Assembly: GCA_002779825.1 (NCBI GenBank)
Contig: PEVN01000452.1
Location: 18,371 to 82,370, forward strand
Length of the DNA: 64,000 nucleotides
Direction: 5' to 3'
Origin: Armatimonadetes bacterium CG06_land_8_20_14_3_00_66_21
GTDB taxonomy: Bacteria > Armatimonadota > Abditibacteriia > CG2-30-66-41
The position numbers and the translations under genes are program-made. Shown in pieces: positions 51,661 to 60,009 of the stretch. Under the pieces are notes generated by a model. It was not told where the DNA came from. It made no database searches and saw only the letters and a list, made by a program, of their open reading frames with translations. The first letter of the stretch is position 1, and every line of letters starts with the position of its first letter.

Positions 51661-53536
51661 TCGTCTCCCCGGCTCGTCCGGCGGACACGGGTCGTCCGGA
51701 CTTCAGGAGTTCCGACACAGTCACGAAGCGAAAGCCACGCTCCGTGAGGTTCTGGATGAGCAGCTCAAGGATGTGGACGGTCTCGTCCTTGCCGTTGTGA
51801 AGCAGGAGTAAGTCGCCCTCCGCCGCTTGGCGCGCCATCGCTCCGGCGATCTCCTCGGGCGCGCGCCCTTTCCAGGAGGTGATGTTGGGCCCCCAGAAGA
51901 TGGACACGTACCCTAACTCCCGCAGGGCAGCGCGGACATTGCCGTTGTAGTTCCCGCCGGGCGGCCGGAAGAGCCGGGTGCGCCGTTGACTCGCCTGGCG
52001 AATGGCAAGCTCCGCCTGCAGGACTTCGCGCTCTGCCGCGGGCGTGGTCAGTGTCGCCATGTTCGGGTGGGAGAAGGAGTGGTTCGCCAGTTCGTGCCCA
52101 TCTTTCTGAATCGCCCGAACCAGGTCGGGGTAGGCGGCCGCCATCTTGCCTACCAGGAAGAACGTGGCTCGCGCCCGGTGCTGGCGTAGGATCTCGAGGA
52201 TCTTCTCCGTAAAGAATGGTCGCGGCCCGTCGTCGAACGTGAGCGCCACGCACGGGCCGGCGCCCTCGACCCGCCACACTTCCGTGGCAGGTACCAGCGG
52301 GCGGTATTCGGCGCCTTGCCGCAGCCGCCGGAGCCCCTCATGCGCCTCGCTCCGAGTCGGGTCCTCCACGAAAAGGCGAGTGTACTCGGTCAGCGCCGCG
52401 TCGCGCTGACCGCCCTTCTCGTAGCTCTTCGCCAGAATCAGGCGCGGCCGGGTGGGGTCGGCGCGCACCCGCAGCAGTGTCCTGAGGTTGCTCTCGACAC
52501 TGACGCGGTCTGCCGGCGGTAAGGCCGCGGGCGGGGCGACGACCGTGGGCGGAGGCGGGGCAGGCGCGTTCTCCAACGCGACGTGACGGAACTGCTGGCC
52601 CAGCAGCACCCCGCCTGCGCCGTAGGCCTGAATCGCGACCACATGCGGGCCGTTGGCGGACGGGCTCGTGTCCCAGACCCAAGTGTACGGAGACTTGTTG
52701 GTGACCGCGCGCATAGCTCCGTCCAGCAGGAACGCGACGTATTGCGTCTCCTTCTGTAGCGACGACGCAGTCACGGCCATCGCGCCCGACACAGTGATCG
52801 GCGCGGGAAGTGGTGCGTCCATTACCAGCCTGCCCCGACTGGGGGTCAGCTCCAGGGACTGGAGACCGCCGCCGGACTCCGCCGGCTTCTCGGTGAAAGG
52901 CGAGGAAGTGCCGGTGGTTGCCTTCCCCGCTTCGAGGGAACCGGGTGTCAGATCGACCAAGGCGGCCGTCGTAGCCGCGCTCTGTTGCAGTTGCCTGAGC
53001 TGCTCAGTTGCCCCCGCGAGAGCGCCGCTGAGTATGTTTGCTGTGGCGGCAACCTCATGCAGGAACGGGTAGCCGTTCGTCTGCGTGAGCGCGGTTTGAC
53101 ACTCCTTCACTGCACCGGCCGCGATCCCCTGAGTACAGAGGGCGTAGGCGAGGTTCGTTCGCGCTTCTGCGTACGTGGCGTCGAAGCGAACGGCGTTCTG
53201 GAAGTGCGTCGTCGCCTGTCCAACGTCGCCGGTTTTGAGCAGGAGCAACCCCATGGCGTTGTGGGCGGCGGCGTAGTCAGGGCGCGCCTCCAAGGCCGCC
53301 AGGTACTCTGCCTTGGCGGCGCTGAGGTCGCGCAGGCACGTGGCCGCAAGGCCGAGAGCCAAGTGGATCTGCGGGTTCCCGGGCTCGAGTTTTTTGGCTC
53401 GGGTGAGCGAGGCGACCGCGCCGGGGTAGTCGCCTCGGCCCAGGAGTTCTATTCCCTGCTCCAGCGGAGACTGCCCGGCAACCTCCTGTCCCGCAGTGCC
53501 GAGAGCGGTGGACAAGCAGGCGAAGAGCAGGGCCAT
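51650..53536 (-). CDS. Exported TPR protein with C-terminal polysaccharide deacetylase (NodB/CE4) domain
   Basis: A 628-residue protein with an N-terminal signal sequence (ALLFACLSTALGTAGQ). About 25-175 contains TPR repeats (GIELLGRGDYPGAVASLTRA, NPQIHLALGLAATCLRD). About 220-330 is a beta-domain and proline-rich linker (APAPPPPTVVAPPAALPP). About 420-610 is a CE4 polysaccharide deacetylase: ALTFDDGPRPFF (metal and base Asp), HSFSHPNMA (metal His pair), FRPPGGNYNGNV and LLLLHNGKDET. Such enzymes remove N-acetyl groups from peptidoglycan, chitin-type or exopolysaccharide chains. Fusion with TPRs recalls exopolysaccharide export systems. It is coupled to the downstream glycosidase gene, so both may process the same glycan. 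Confidence 0.88.
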   Translation of the reverse strand: MALLFACLSTALGTAGQEVAGQSPLEQGIELLGRGDYPGAVASLTRAKKLEPGNPQIHLALGLAATCLRDLSAAKAEYLAALEARPDYAAAHNAMGLLLLKTGDVGQATTHFQNAVRFDATYAEARTNLAYALCTQGIAAGAVKECQTALTQTNGYPFLHEVAATANILSGALAGATEQLRQLQQSAATTAALVDLTPGSLEAGKATTGTSSPFTEKPAESGGGLQSLELTPSRGRLVMDAPLPAPITVSGAMAVTASSLQKETQYVAFLLDGAMRAVTNKSPYTWVWDTSPSANGPHVVAIQAYGAGGVLLGQQFRHVALENAPAPPPPTVVAPPAALPPADRVSVESNLRTLLRVRADPTRPRLILAKSYEKGGQRDAALTEYTRLFVEDPTRSEAHEGLRRLRQGAEYRPLVPATEVWRVEGAGPCVALTFDDGPRPFFTEKILEILRQHRARATFFLVGKMAAAYPDLVRAIQKDGHELANHSFSHPNMATLTTPAAEREVLQAELAIRQASQRRTRLFRPPGGNYNGNVRAALRELGYVSIFWGPNITSWKGRAPEEIAGAMARQAAEGDLLLLHNGKDETVHILELLIQNLTERGFRFVTVSELLKSGRPVSAGRAGETNEY

Positions 53537-53592
53537 TGCCGCGGCTCTGCCGCGGCCGGTTGCCCAGTTGGGCCCCCTTCGTTCCCGACCCC

Positions 53593-53946
53593 TCAGGTGC
53601 GGCGTGACGGCCCCTCCTTGGGCGAGCCCCAGCCTGCGTGAACAAGCCCAAATGTGGTGTACTTGCCTGTCGCCTCATGCCAGGAGAGCCGGAGGTCCTC
53701 CACTCGCGCCCCCCCCGGGCCTTGGCGGAGGTATTCGAGCAGGGAGGCGAGCCGGTCGGCCGCGCCTTCGGCAATGACCTCAACACACCCGTCCGGGAGG
53801 TTGCGAACAGTGCCCGACACACCCAGCGCGTGGGCGCGGCCGAGCACAAACGCGCGGTAGCCCACGCCCTGCACGGTTCCACTCACGACGGCCTCCAAGC
53901 GCCGGCAGCCGCGCGATTCTGTTTGGTTCTGTGACTCGTCCAGCAC
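53593..53946 (-). CDS. acyP: Acylphosphatase
   Basis: A small cytoplasmic enzyme that hydrolyses acyl phosphates. The 117-residue product contains both signatures: VSGTVQGVGYRAFV with the phosphate-binding loop and arginine, and GTVRNLPDGCVEVIAEG with the catalytic asparagine. The C-terminal about 20 residues (HAGWGSPKEGPSRRT) extend past the usual fold. It reads toward the deacetylase gene with 56 bases between and is divergent from the phosphodiesterase gene. Confidence 0.93.
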   Translation of the reverse strand: MLDESQNQTESRGCRRLEAVVSGTVQGVGYRAFVLGRAHALGVSGTVRNLPDGCVEVIAEGAADRLASLLEYLRQGPGGARVEDLRLSWHEATGKYTTFGLVHAGWGSPKEGPSRRT

Positions 53947-54093
53947 GGGGCCGGATTCTACTCGTGCCCGGCCACCGTGTCAAGGAAGCCCCACGCACGG
54001 CACGCCCGACCGTGGGCATTGTCGCTCGCCGCAAGGAGATCACGCGCAGCCGGGGAACTTAACGAGCAGCCCAGATGAGGGAGAGCGCCGCGT

Positions 54094-54834
54094 ATGTCTA
54101 CCTCCAAGCCGTTCGAACTGGTTGCCCACCGCGGCGACAAGACAAATGCCCCCGAGAATACGCTCGCCGCGTTCCGCCGCGCCTGCGAGGTCGAGTGCGA
54201 AGCCATCGAGTTGGACGTCCACCTGACGAGGGACGGCGAACTGGTGGTGATCCACGATGGCACGCTTGACCGCACCACCTCCGGCAGCGGCCAGGTGGCC
54301 GACCAGACGCTCGCCGAGGTCCGCCGCCTGGAGGCCGGCTCGTGGTTCTCCCCGGAGTTCGAGGGGGAGCCGGTCCCGACGCTCGCGGAAGCCATCGCCG
54401 CTGTTGCCGGTCGCAGGATATTGGTGGTCGAGATCAAGGACCCACCCAGGGACAGCGACCGCGTCGAGCAAGCCGTCCTGAGCGACCTCCGCAACGGCGA
54501 ACTCCTCGAAGCTTCGCTGGTCATCTCGTTTGACTGGCAGAGCGTCGAGAATGTCCGGCGTCTCGCGCCCGCGACCAACGTGTCCCTGCTCGGGATCAAC
54601 GGCCCGGCGCTGCTGGAAGCCGCCCGGCAGCGGGCCACCGGCCGCATGTCTCTGCTCCACACCGCTTGCACCGAGGGGTTGGTGAGCGCCGCTCGCGAGG
54701 CCGGCGTGTGGGTGAACGCCTGGACGGTCAACAATGAGGAGGAGATGCGACGACTTGTCGCCCTCGGCGTCGACTCAATCGCCTCCGACCGGCCAGCGGA
54801 CATGGCGGAATGGCGGAAGCGGCTGACGGCGTAG
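54094..54834 (+). CDS. Glycerophosphodiester phosphodiesterase
   Basis: Hydrolyses glycerophosphodiesters to glycerol-3-phosphate and an alcohol. The 246-residue protein has no signal peptide, so it is cytoplasmic. GDPD motifs are complete: VAHRGDKTNAPENTLAAF at the start, AIELDVHLTRDGELVVIHD (metal and catalytic residues), LVVEIKDPPR, and VWVNAWTVNNEEEMRRLVAL with GVDSIASDRP at the end. The ATG follows a weak site. It may share a transcript with the RNA methyltransferase gene 98 bases on. Confidence 0.94.
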   Translation: MSTSKPFELVAHRGDKTNAPENTLAAFRRACEVECEAIELDVHLTRDGELVVIHDGTLDRTTSGSGQVADQTLAEVRRLEAGSWFSPEFEGEPVPTLAEAIAAVAGRRILVVEIKDPPRDSDRVEQAVLSDLRNGELLEASLVISFDWQSVENVRRLAPATNVSLLGINGPALLEAARQRATGRMSLLHTACTEGLVSAAREAGVWVNAWTVNNEEEMRRLVALGVDSIASDRPADMAEWRKRLTA

Positions 54835-54932
54835 ATCCGGGAATTGCCAGAGCGCCCTGCCCCCTGGAGGTTCCCCGGTGGCACTCGTGCTGCCTCGGTG
54901 GTTCACCACGTCTCAGTGACGGCCTCCCTCGC

Positions 54933-55805
54933 ATGACAGAACAAGACCCCCCCCTATCTCAGGCCAAAGGCGTCTTCACCGACGAGGCGCGGCCGCTCCC
55001 GGCAAACCTCGCCAACGTCCATGTCGTGCTCGTCCAGCCGCAGGTCCCCGGCAACATCGGCGCTGCGGCCAGAGCGATGAGGGCCATGGGGTTGTCGAAC
55101 TTGGTGCTCGTCGACCCCTGCGACTACGGCCCGAAGACAGAAGCGCCGGCGCGTGCGCGCGTCGCCCAGGAGATCCTGGACAACGCAAGAGTGGTAGAGA
55201 CGCTGGACGCAGGGCTCGAAGGGCTGACACTCGTCCTTGGCACGACCGCAAAGCGCCGAGGGCAGGGGATGCGCAGCATCGTCCCGCTCCGCGAAGGCAT
55301 CGCGGAGCTGCTTCCGGTCTCGCAGACCCAGCCGGTGGGTCTGCTGTTCGGCCGCGAGCAGTGGGGACTCGACAAGTCCGAGTTGGGCAGGTGCCAGCTC
55401 TGGGCGAGCATCCCCAGCCCCCACCGGAGCCTGTCCCTCAACCTCTCGCACGCCGTGATGGTTGCCTGCTACGAGGTCTACACCCAGAGCTGCGGTGAGT
55501 TTGAGACGATCCCCCTCGAAGCAGCGCCCCTCAACGAAGTCGAGCGCATGTACGACCACCTCAACTCCGCCCTGATCGAGGTCGGCTTCGCCCCTCGCGG
55601 TGGTAAGGAGGCCTTCACCCAGTCGCTCCGCCGCGCCTTCTCGCGTGCCCAGCTCGAGACCCGAGACGTCGAGGTGTTCCACCGGATCGCGCAGCAGATG
55701 GAGTGGTTTGCGCGGAAGGGGTGGCAGCGGGTGCGGGCCTCGGCCGATCCGGGAATGCCGCCGGCTGAAGACCAAGGACCAGAAGGACCTCAGGGACAGC
55801 AGTGA
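54933..55805 (+). CDS. trmJ: SpoU/TrmJ-type RNA 2'-O-methyltransferase
   Basis: A trefoil-knot (SPOUT) methyltransferase that puts a 2'-O-methyl group on RNA, in TrmJ at position 32 of tRNAs. The 290 residues carry motif 1 VLVQPQVPGNIGAAARAMRA, motif 2 VGLLFGREQWGLDKSEL and motif 3 LSLNLSHAVMVACYEVY, plus a helical C-terminus (MYDHLNSALIEVGF). The target site is inferred from overall TrmJ-like length and motifs. ATG 54933 is chosen; the frame is open upstream but overlaps the phosphodiesterase gene. The tail after residue 270 is low-complexity (PPAEDQGPEGPQGQQ). Confidence 0.87.
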   Translation: MTEQDPPLSQAKGVFTDEARPLPANLANVHVVLVQPQVPGNIGAAARAMRAMGLSNLVLVDPCDYGPKTEAPARARVAQEILDNARVVETLDAGLEGLTLVLGTTAKRRGQGMRSIVPLREGIAELLPVSQTQPVGLLFGREQWGLDKSELGRCQLWASIPSPHRSLSLNLSHAVMVACYEVYTQSCGEFETIPLEAAPLNEVERMYDHLNSALIEVGFAPRGGKEAFTQSLRRAFSRAQLETRDVEVFHRIAQQMEWFARKGWQRVRASADPGMPPAEDQGPEGPQGQQ

Positions 55806-55974
55806 CAACGGGTGCCACCCGACCGAAGTGGTGTGCGCAGGCAAGCTGCCTGCCGGCCACCCCGTTCTGTCCCTGGTCCCGGGTGTCCTTACCGTCGTCT
55901 CCGTCCCTTTCAGCCATCCACAAGCACCCTCCGCGGCGTCACACTGGAGGCAGGACGCCAAAGGAGACTGCACC

Positions 55975-56565
55975 ATGAGACCACGAACCGTTGCAACAGC
56001 GCTGCTGGCGCTTCTGCTCCCGAGCGCGGCATTCGCCGGGACCTGGGAGATCGACCCCGTCCACTCGACCGTCGGGTTCAGCATCCGTCACTTGGTCGGC
56101 CGCGTCAGCGGCCAGTTCACCAAGCTCACGGGGACCATTACCGCCGACGCAAAGAGCCCGACCAAGGCCAGCGTGACGGCCACGATTGATGCCACCAGCC
56201 TCACCACGCAGAACGAACGACGGGACATCCACTTGAAGGGCGCCGACTTCTTCGACGTGGACAAGTACCCCGAACTCACGTTCAACACCAAGAAGGTACT
56301 GGTAAAAGGCAAGGACCGATTCCAGGTCCTCGGCGACCTGAAGATGCACGGCGTCACCAAGTCGGTCACCCTCGACATGACTTACAACGGCCAGGGACCT
56401 GACCCATGGGGCAACACCCGCGCTGGCTTCAGCGCGACCACGACGCTAAACCGGAAGGACTTCGGTCTGTCGTGGAACAAGCTGCTGGAGGCGGGCGGCG
56501 CGATGATCGGGGACGACGTGAAGGTCACGCTGGAGATCGAGGCAGTCCTCAAGCAGGACAAGTAG
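55975..56565 (+). CDS. YceI-family periplasmic lipid/isoprenoid-binding protein
   Basis: A 196-residue exported beta-barrel protein. Residues 1-22 are a signal peptide (ATALLALLLPSAAFAG). The mature part has the YceI pattern: WEIDPVHSTVGFSIRHLVG, VSGQFTKLTGTI, HLKGADFFDVDKYPELTFNT, LGDLKMHGVTKSVTLDMTY and NRKDFGLSWNKLLEAGGAMI. Family members bind polyprenoid chains in the periplasm. ATG 55975 follows an AAAGGAGA site. It is convergent with the isomerase gene, 22 bases apart. Confidence 0.94.
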   Translation: MRPRTVATALLALLLPSAAFAGTWEIDPVHSTVGFSIRHLVGRVSGQFTKLTGTITADAKSPTKASVTATIDATSLTTQNERRDIHLKGADFFDVDKYPELTFNTKKVLVKGKDRFQVLGDLKMHGVTKSVTLDMTYNGQGPDPWGNTRAGFSATTTLNRKDFGLSWNKLLEAGGAMIGDDVKVTLEIEAVLKQDK

Positions 56566-56569
56566 CGTG

Positions 56570-56583
56570 CAGCCGGCCGGCTG
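56570..56583. repeat. 14-bp palindrome between convergent genes
   Basis: CAGCCGGCCGGCTG lies between the stops of yceI (56565) and the convergent isomerase gene (56588). It could form a stem at both RNA ends, but there is no T-run. Confidence 0.5.
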
Positions 56584-56587
56584 AGAC

Positions 56588-57394
56588 TTACCCCACAAGC
56601 TGCCGAAGCAGTGGCAGCGAGAGCCGAATGTGGCGCTCGTAATACTCGGGTCGGCCCCACTTGGCGCCATGCGGCTCGATGACGACGTGCCCCTGGTAGT
56701 CGTGCTCGTAGAGCAGGCCCAGAAGCTGCGCCCAAGGCAGTTGCCCGTAGCCGACGGGCGGTTCGGTCTCGCGGTCGCCGATCCGGAGAATGTCCTTGAC
56801 GTGGAAGTGGCCGACGCGGTGACCGAACTCCGCGAACACCGGCAGCGGGTCGGCTTTGACGTTGCGCATCAGCCCGACCGGGTCGACCTTGAGCTTCAGT
56901 TGGGGCATTGCCTCGCACAAGGTACGGAGCGCCTCGACGCAATTCACGAAGTTGCCGGGGTGTCCCATGTAGGTGGCGTACGTCAGCCCCTTCGACTCGA
57001 CGTAGTCGAGGAGTGGCGGGAATCCCTCACGGTATGCGGCGACGTTGGCGGCGAGGTCGCCCTCGACTTGCCCCGTGTCCGAGAAGAACACCGTCGCTCC
57101 CACCTCAGCCGCATAGTCGGCCCCGGCGCGGAATAGGGCGTGGCTTGCCTCGCGTTCGACGGGATCGGCTGCGAGGTAGTTGATCCGCCAGAGCCCAAGC
57201 GCGCAGACGCCGGTTCCATGGGCCTCGCACGCGCTGCGGATCGCCGCCGCTGGGACAACTGTGGCGGGGTCGCGCTGGTTGAACAGCAGCTCGAGGGACA
57301 ACTTCTCTCCGGCGGCGAAGGCTGCCCATTTCTCTATGTCTTTCCCCTCGGGCACGATGAACCCGAGCGTCGGAGTGTTGCTGTCGCACCTCAT
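56588..57394 (-). CDS. Xylose-isomerase-like TIM-barrel protein (sugar phosphate isomerase/epimerase family)
   Basis: A 268-residue cytoplasmic TIM-barrel of the AP-endonuclease-2 superfamily, which includes sugar isomerases and epimerases. ATG 57394 starts MRCDSNTPTLGFIVPEGK. Metal-ligand type segments are visible: LSLELLFNQRD, YATYMGHPGNFVNC, LKLKVDPVGLMRN, GHFHVKDILRIGD and GHVVIEPHGAKWG. The substrate is unknown. It lies just downstream of divIVA on the same strand; the longer frame to 57475 would overlap divIVA. It may be transcribed with the yggS-divIVA cluster. Confidence 0.82.
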   Translation of the reverse strand: MRCDSNTPTLGFIVPEGKDIEKWAAFAAGEKLSLELLFNQRDPATVVPAAAIRSACEAHGTGVCALGLWRINYLAADPVEREASHALFRAGADYAAEVGATVFFSDTGQVEGDLAANVAAYREGFPPLLDYVESKGLTYATYMGHPGNFVNCVEALRTLCEAMPQLKLKVDPVGLMRNVKADPLPVFAEFGHRVGHFHVKDILRIGDRETEPPVGYGQLPWAQLLGLLYEHDYQGHVVIEPHGAKWGRPEYYERHIRLSLPLLRQLVG

Positions 57395-57471
57395 GGCTGG
57401 CACCTCGGAACCGCTTATGTTCGCGCCGCGCTTGAATCCCCCGACGGCGGTGCAGGGCGAGGGAGGCGTTG

Positions 57472-58131
57472 TCACTGGACGAGCGCCCGGTCTCCGCGAA
57501 GGTTGAGGGTGGGCAGCTCGTCTTCCTCTTCGTCGGTGGCTGCCGCCCCGTCTTCGCGGTGCCCCAGGCGGGTCCAGTCAAGGATGCTCTGGTGGCGCGG
57601 GTCTTCTGTTTGAGCGTCCAGTTCAGGACTGTCCACGGGGGGCTGGGGCGCTTCGGGCGGCGGCAACGGGGGTGCTTCAGCGGCTCTGTCGGTGCCGTCC
57701 TCCAGCATCCGCAGATGCGATTGCAGGAGCACGCGGAACTCCATCTCGAAGCGGCGCCGTTGTTGTCGCAGCTCGGAATACTCGCGCTCGACCTCGGCGC
57801 CGCGGCTTTGCGCGTCGCTGAGCACTTGCTGGCGCTTCTGCTCGGCGTCGGCGAGGATCACCTCCGCCTGCTTCTGGCTGCCTCGGCGCGTGTCCTCGGC
57901 AGATTTCTGCGCCAGGACCAGCGCGTTCTGCATCGTCTCTTCGATCTTCTCGTAGTGCAGCAGCCGGCGCTCCAGCGACTGGACCTTCTCGCGCAGCTCC
58001 GCGCTGGTCGTGAGCGCCTGTTCCAGCGTCTCGGCGATCTGGCGCAGGAACTCCTGCACTTCTCGCTCGCGGTAGCCCCGGAGGGAACGTCGGAAGTCCT
58101 TGTGGAGGATGTCCAACGGGGTAACGGACAC
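57472..58131 (-). CDS. divIVA: DivIVA-domain cell-pole/septum protein
   Basis: A cytoplasmic coiled-coil protein that recognises curved membrane at septa and poles. The 219 residues begin from GTG with the DivIVA membrane-binding motif TPLDILHKDFRRSLRGYRER and EVQEFLRQIAE, followed by a long coiled coil at about 30-150 (LREKVQSLERRLLHYEKIEE, AEQKRQQVLSDAQSRGAEVE) and an acidic, proline-rich tail. It is the last gene of the yggS-sepF-proC-yggT-divIVA set, a classic division-linked arrangement. A long hairpin repeat separates it from yggT. Confidence 0.92.
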   Translation of the reverse strand: MSVTPLDILHKDFRRSLRGYREREVQEFLRQIAETLEQALTTSAELREKVQSLERRLLHYEKIEETMQNALVLAQKSAEDTRRGSQKQAEVILADAEQKRQQVLSDAQSRGAEVEREYSELRQQRRRFEMEFRVLLQSHLRMLEDGTDRAAEAPPLPPPEAPQPPVDSPELDAQTEDPRHQSILDWTRLGHREDGAAATDEEEDELPTLNLRGDRALVQ

Positions 58132-58168
58132 TGCGTGTCACTCCTTACGAACATGCACACCCCCCTCC

Positions 58169-58255
58169 GAGCCGCGACCGTGAGGGAGCGGCCCCGGCAA
58201 GCACTCCGCGATCCACCGGCTTGGCGCCGGGGCCGCTCCCTCACGGTCGCGGCTC
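58169..58255. repeat. 30-bp perfect inverted repeat, REP-like hairpin
   Basis: Bases 58169-58198 (GAGCCGCGACCGTGAGGGAG, then CGGCCCCGGC) are exactly complementary to 58226-58255, with a 27-base loop that itself offers a four-base AAGC/GCTT pairing. Beyond the arms CTCC and AGAGG continue imperfectly. It lies in the 167-base gap between yggT and divIVA within one operon. It has no terminator T-run and no ORF, and resembles an extragenic palindromic (REP-type) element. Confidence 0.85.
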
Positions 58256-58298
58256 AGAGGAGACGGGGCTTCCACGGGTCGAGGTGCGGCAGGTGCAA

Positions 58299-58565
58299 TT
58301 AGAGCGCGCGGAGAAGCAGGTTCCGGAGCGCTTGGAGGAGGAAGATCGCGATCAGCGGGGACAGGTCAAGCCCCACGCCGCCGGACCGGACGGTGAAGGC
58401 CTGAAACGGCTTCAGGATCGGGTCAGTCACCTGATAGAGCAGCTTGACCAGCGAGTTGTACGGATCCACCCGCACCCAGGACAGCAGGCAGCGGATGAAG
58501 ATGAGCAGGACGACGAAGTCGATGACCCTGGCCAGCAGGTAGCCGATACCGAACATGTTAGGCAC
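58299..58565 (-). CDS. yggT: YggT-family membrane protein
   Basis: An 88-residue integral membrane protein with two hydrophobic hairpins. It shows the YggT pattern: FVVLLIFIRCLLSWVRVDPY, then VTDPILKPFQAF and a second helical pair LDLSPLIAIFLLQALRNLLL. Family members affect osmotic tolerance and, in some species, division or chromosome organisation. The gene follows proC with no gap (stop at 58566, start at 58565). It is a typical neighbour of sepF and divIVA. Confidence 0.92.
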   Translation of the reverse strand: MPNMFGIGYLLARVIDFVVLLIFIRCLLSWVRVDPYNSLVKLLYQVTDPILKPFQAFTVRSGGVGLDLSPLIAIFLLQALRNLLLRAL

Positions 58566-59381
58566 TCACTTCTTTGCCAGCTCCGCGGAGCGCTGGGTTG
58601 CTGCAGTCACTGCGTCCATCATTGCGCCACGTACAGCCGAACGCTCGAGGCAATGGATGCCGGCGATGGTGGTGCCGCCGGGGGAGGTCACCATGTCTTT
58701 GAGTTCGCCCGGGTGCTTGCCGGTGGCGAGGACCATTTCGGCGGCGCCGAGCACGGTCTGGGCGGCCAGGCGGGTGGACAGGTCGCGCGGAATGCCGTTG
58801 CGGACGCCGGCATCAGAGAGGGCCTCGATGAACAGGTACACGTAGGCGGGGCCGCTTCCGCTGAGTCCGGTAACGGCGTCCATCAGCTTCTCTTCGACTT
58901 CGACGGCGAGCCCCACGGCGCTCAGCAGCTCATTCGTCAACGCGGCATGCTCGGCGGTGGCGTGGGTGCCCCGGCAGAAGGCCGCTGCTCCCCTGGAGAC
59001 CAACGCGGGCGTATTGGGCATCACGCGGACGACGGGCGCGTTCTCCGGCGCTTGGGCCTCCAGCGCCGCCAGCGGCACGCCGGCAGCGATGGAGATCAGC
59101 AACTGGTCGCGGCACAACCCCGGTCTGGCGGCCTCCAGAGCCGCCGCCACGTCTTTGGGTTTGACGGCCAGGACGACGCAGTCGGCCCCGCGGACCGCCT
59201 CTGCGTTGGTGGGGGCGGTGTTGATTGCGAGTTCGGCACGAATCGCCGCCAAGCGGGCAGTGTCGACATCGGTCGCAGTGATCGCGGCCGGTTCCAGCAC
59301 GCCGGCGTTCAGGGCGCCGCGCACGAGCGCGCTCCCCATCGCACCGACACCGAGGAGGGCAACCTTCTTCTCTGCTAGCAA
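58566..59381 (-). CDS. proC: Pyrroline-5-carboxylate reductase
   Basis: The last step of proline synthesis: NAD(P)H reduction of 1-pyrroline-5-carboxylate. The 271 residues show the dinucleotide fold VALLGVGAMGSALVRGALNA, VVLAVKPKDVAAAL, VVRVMPNTPALVSRGAAAF, LMDAVTGLSGSGPAYVYLFI and the substrate signature LKDMVTSPGGTTIAGIHCLE. TTG is used as the start at 59381, five bases after sepF. proC within the sepF-yggT set is a recurrent arrangement in several phyla. Confidence 0.95.
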   Translation of the reverse strand: MLAEKKVALLGVGAMGSALVRGALNAGVLEPAAITATDVDTARLAAIRAELAINTAPTNAEAVRGADCVVLAVKPKDVAAALEAARPGLCRDQLLISIAAGVPLAALEAQAPENAPVVRVMPNTPALVSRGAAAFCRGTHATAEHAALTNELLSAVGLAVEVEEKLMDAVTGLSGSGPAYVYLFIEALSDAGVRNGIPRDLSTRLAAQTVLGAAEMVLATGKHPGELKDMVTSPGGTTIAGIHCLERSAVRGAMMDAVTAATQRSAELAKK

Positions 59382-59386
59382 CTCGT

Positions 59387-59914
59387 CTATCCCTCCGGTC
59401 TGGGTCCAAATCCTGCGCGCGCGAACAGGCCCGTTCTCATTTCCGGCGGCGGCCCGTCCGCAAACCCCGGGCGGGGTTTCGGCTGCTCGAACCCGTCGGC
59501 AAAGAGCCCGGTCTCGGCGAGGTTACGCTTGTCATCGGGAGTCAGGGAGAAATCGTGGGGCACGAAGACGAAAATCCGGTCGCCCGTCGGCAGGCTGGCG
59601 CCACCAATCCCGAAGGCAACGCCGGACAGCACATCAACGATCCGCTGCCCCTTCCCCCGGTCGAGCTCCTGCAGGTTGGCGACGACGGCGCTGCCGGCGA
59701 CGAGGTACTCTGCCGCCTTGTAGGCGTCCTCCAGGGACTGCGGGCTGATGGTGAAGATGGACTTCCCGCGCGAGGGCAAGACCCGCAGGCGCGCCCGACT
59801 GCGCGCACCGGCGTAGGACTCGTCGGCCTCTTCGCAGTGGCTCCGCGCGGGCGCGGACGCCGGGGTGCCCCCGAGGTATCCTTTCAGGTACGAAACAGCG
59901 GTCGAAACGCTCAT
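59387..59914 (-). CDS. sepF: Cell division protein SepF
   Basis: A small cytoplasmic protein that binds membranes with an N-terminal helix, polymerises and anchors FtsZ. The 175 residues have the short amphipathic start MSVSTAVSYLKGYLGG, a variable linker and the SepF core: YKAAEYLVAGSAVVANLQEL, GQRIVDVLSGVAFGIGG and IFVFVPHDFSLTPDD. The tail of about 45 residues is proline- and arginine-rich. Together with FtsA encoded elsewhere in this window, the cell has two candidate FtsZ membrane anchors. Confidence 0.93.
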   Translation of the reverse strand: MSVSTAVSYLKGYLGGTPASAPARSHCEEADESYAGARSRARLRVLPSRGKSIFTISPQSLEDAYKAAEYLVAGSAVVANLQELDRGKGQRIVDVLSGVAFGIGGASLPTGDRIFVFVPHDFSLTPDDKRNLAETGLFADGFEQPKPRPGFADGPPPEMRTGLFARAGFGPRPEG

Positions 59915-60009
59915 TGCGCTGGTCCTCCTCTATTGCCGCGATGGTGGCTGCTATGGTTGCGGTCTGGTCTATCCCCACCACGCTGCGCGCGCGGTGGGGT
60001 GTGTGCTTG

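Noticed and set aside
58169-58255. Inverted repeat as an intrinsic terminator of yggT
   Set aside because: No T-run follows in either direction and the arms are far longer than usual; a REP-like element fits better.
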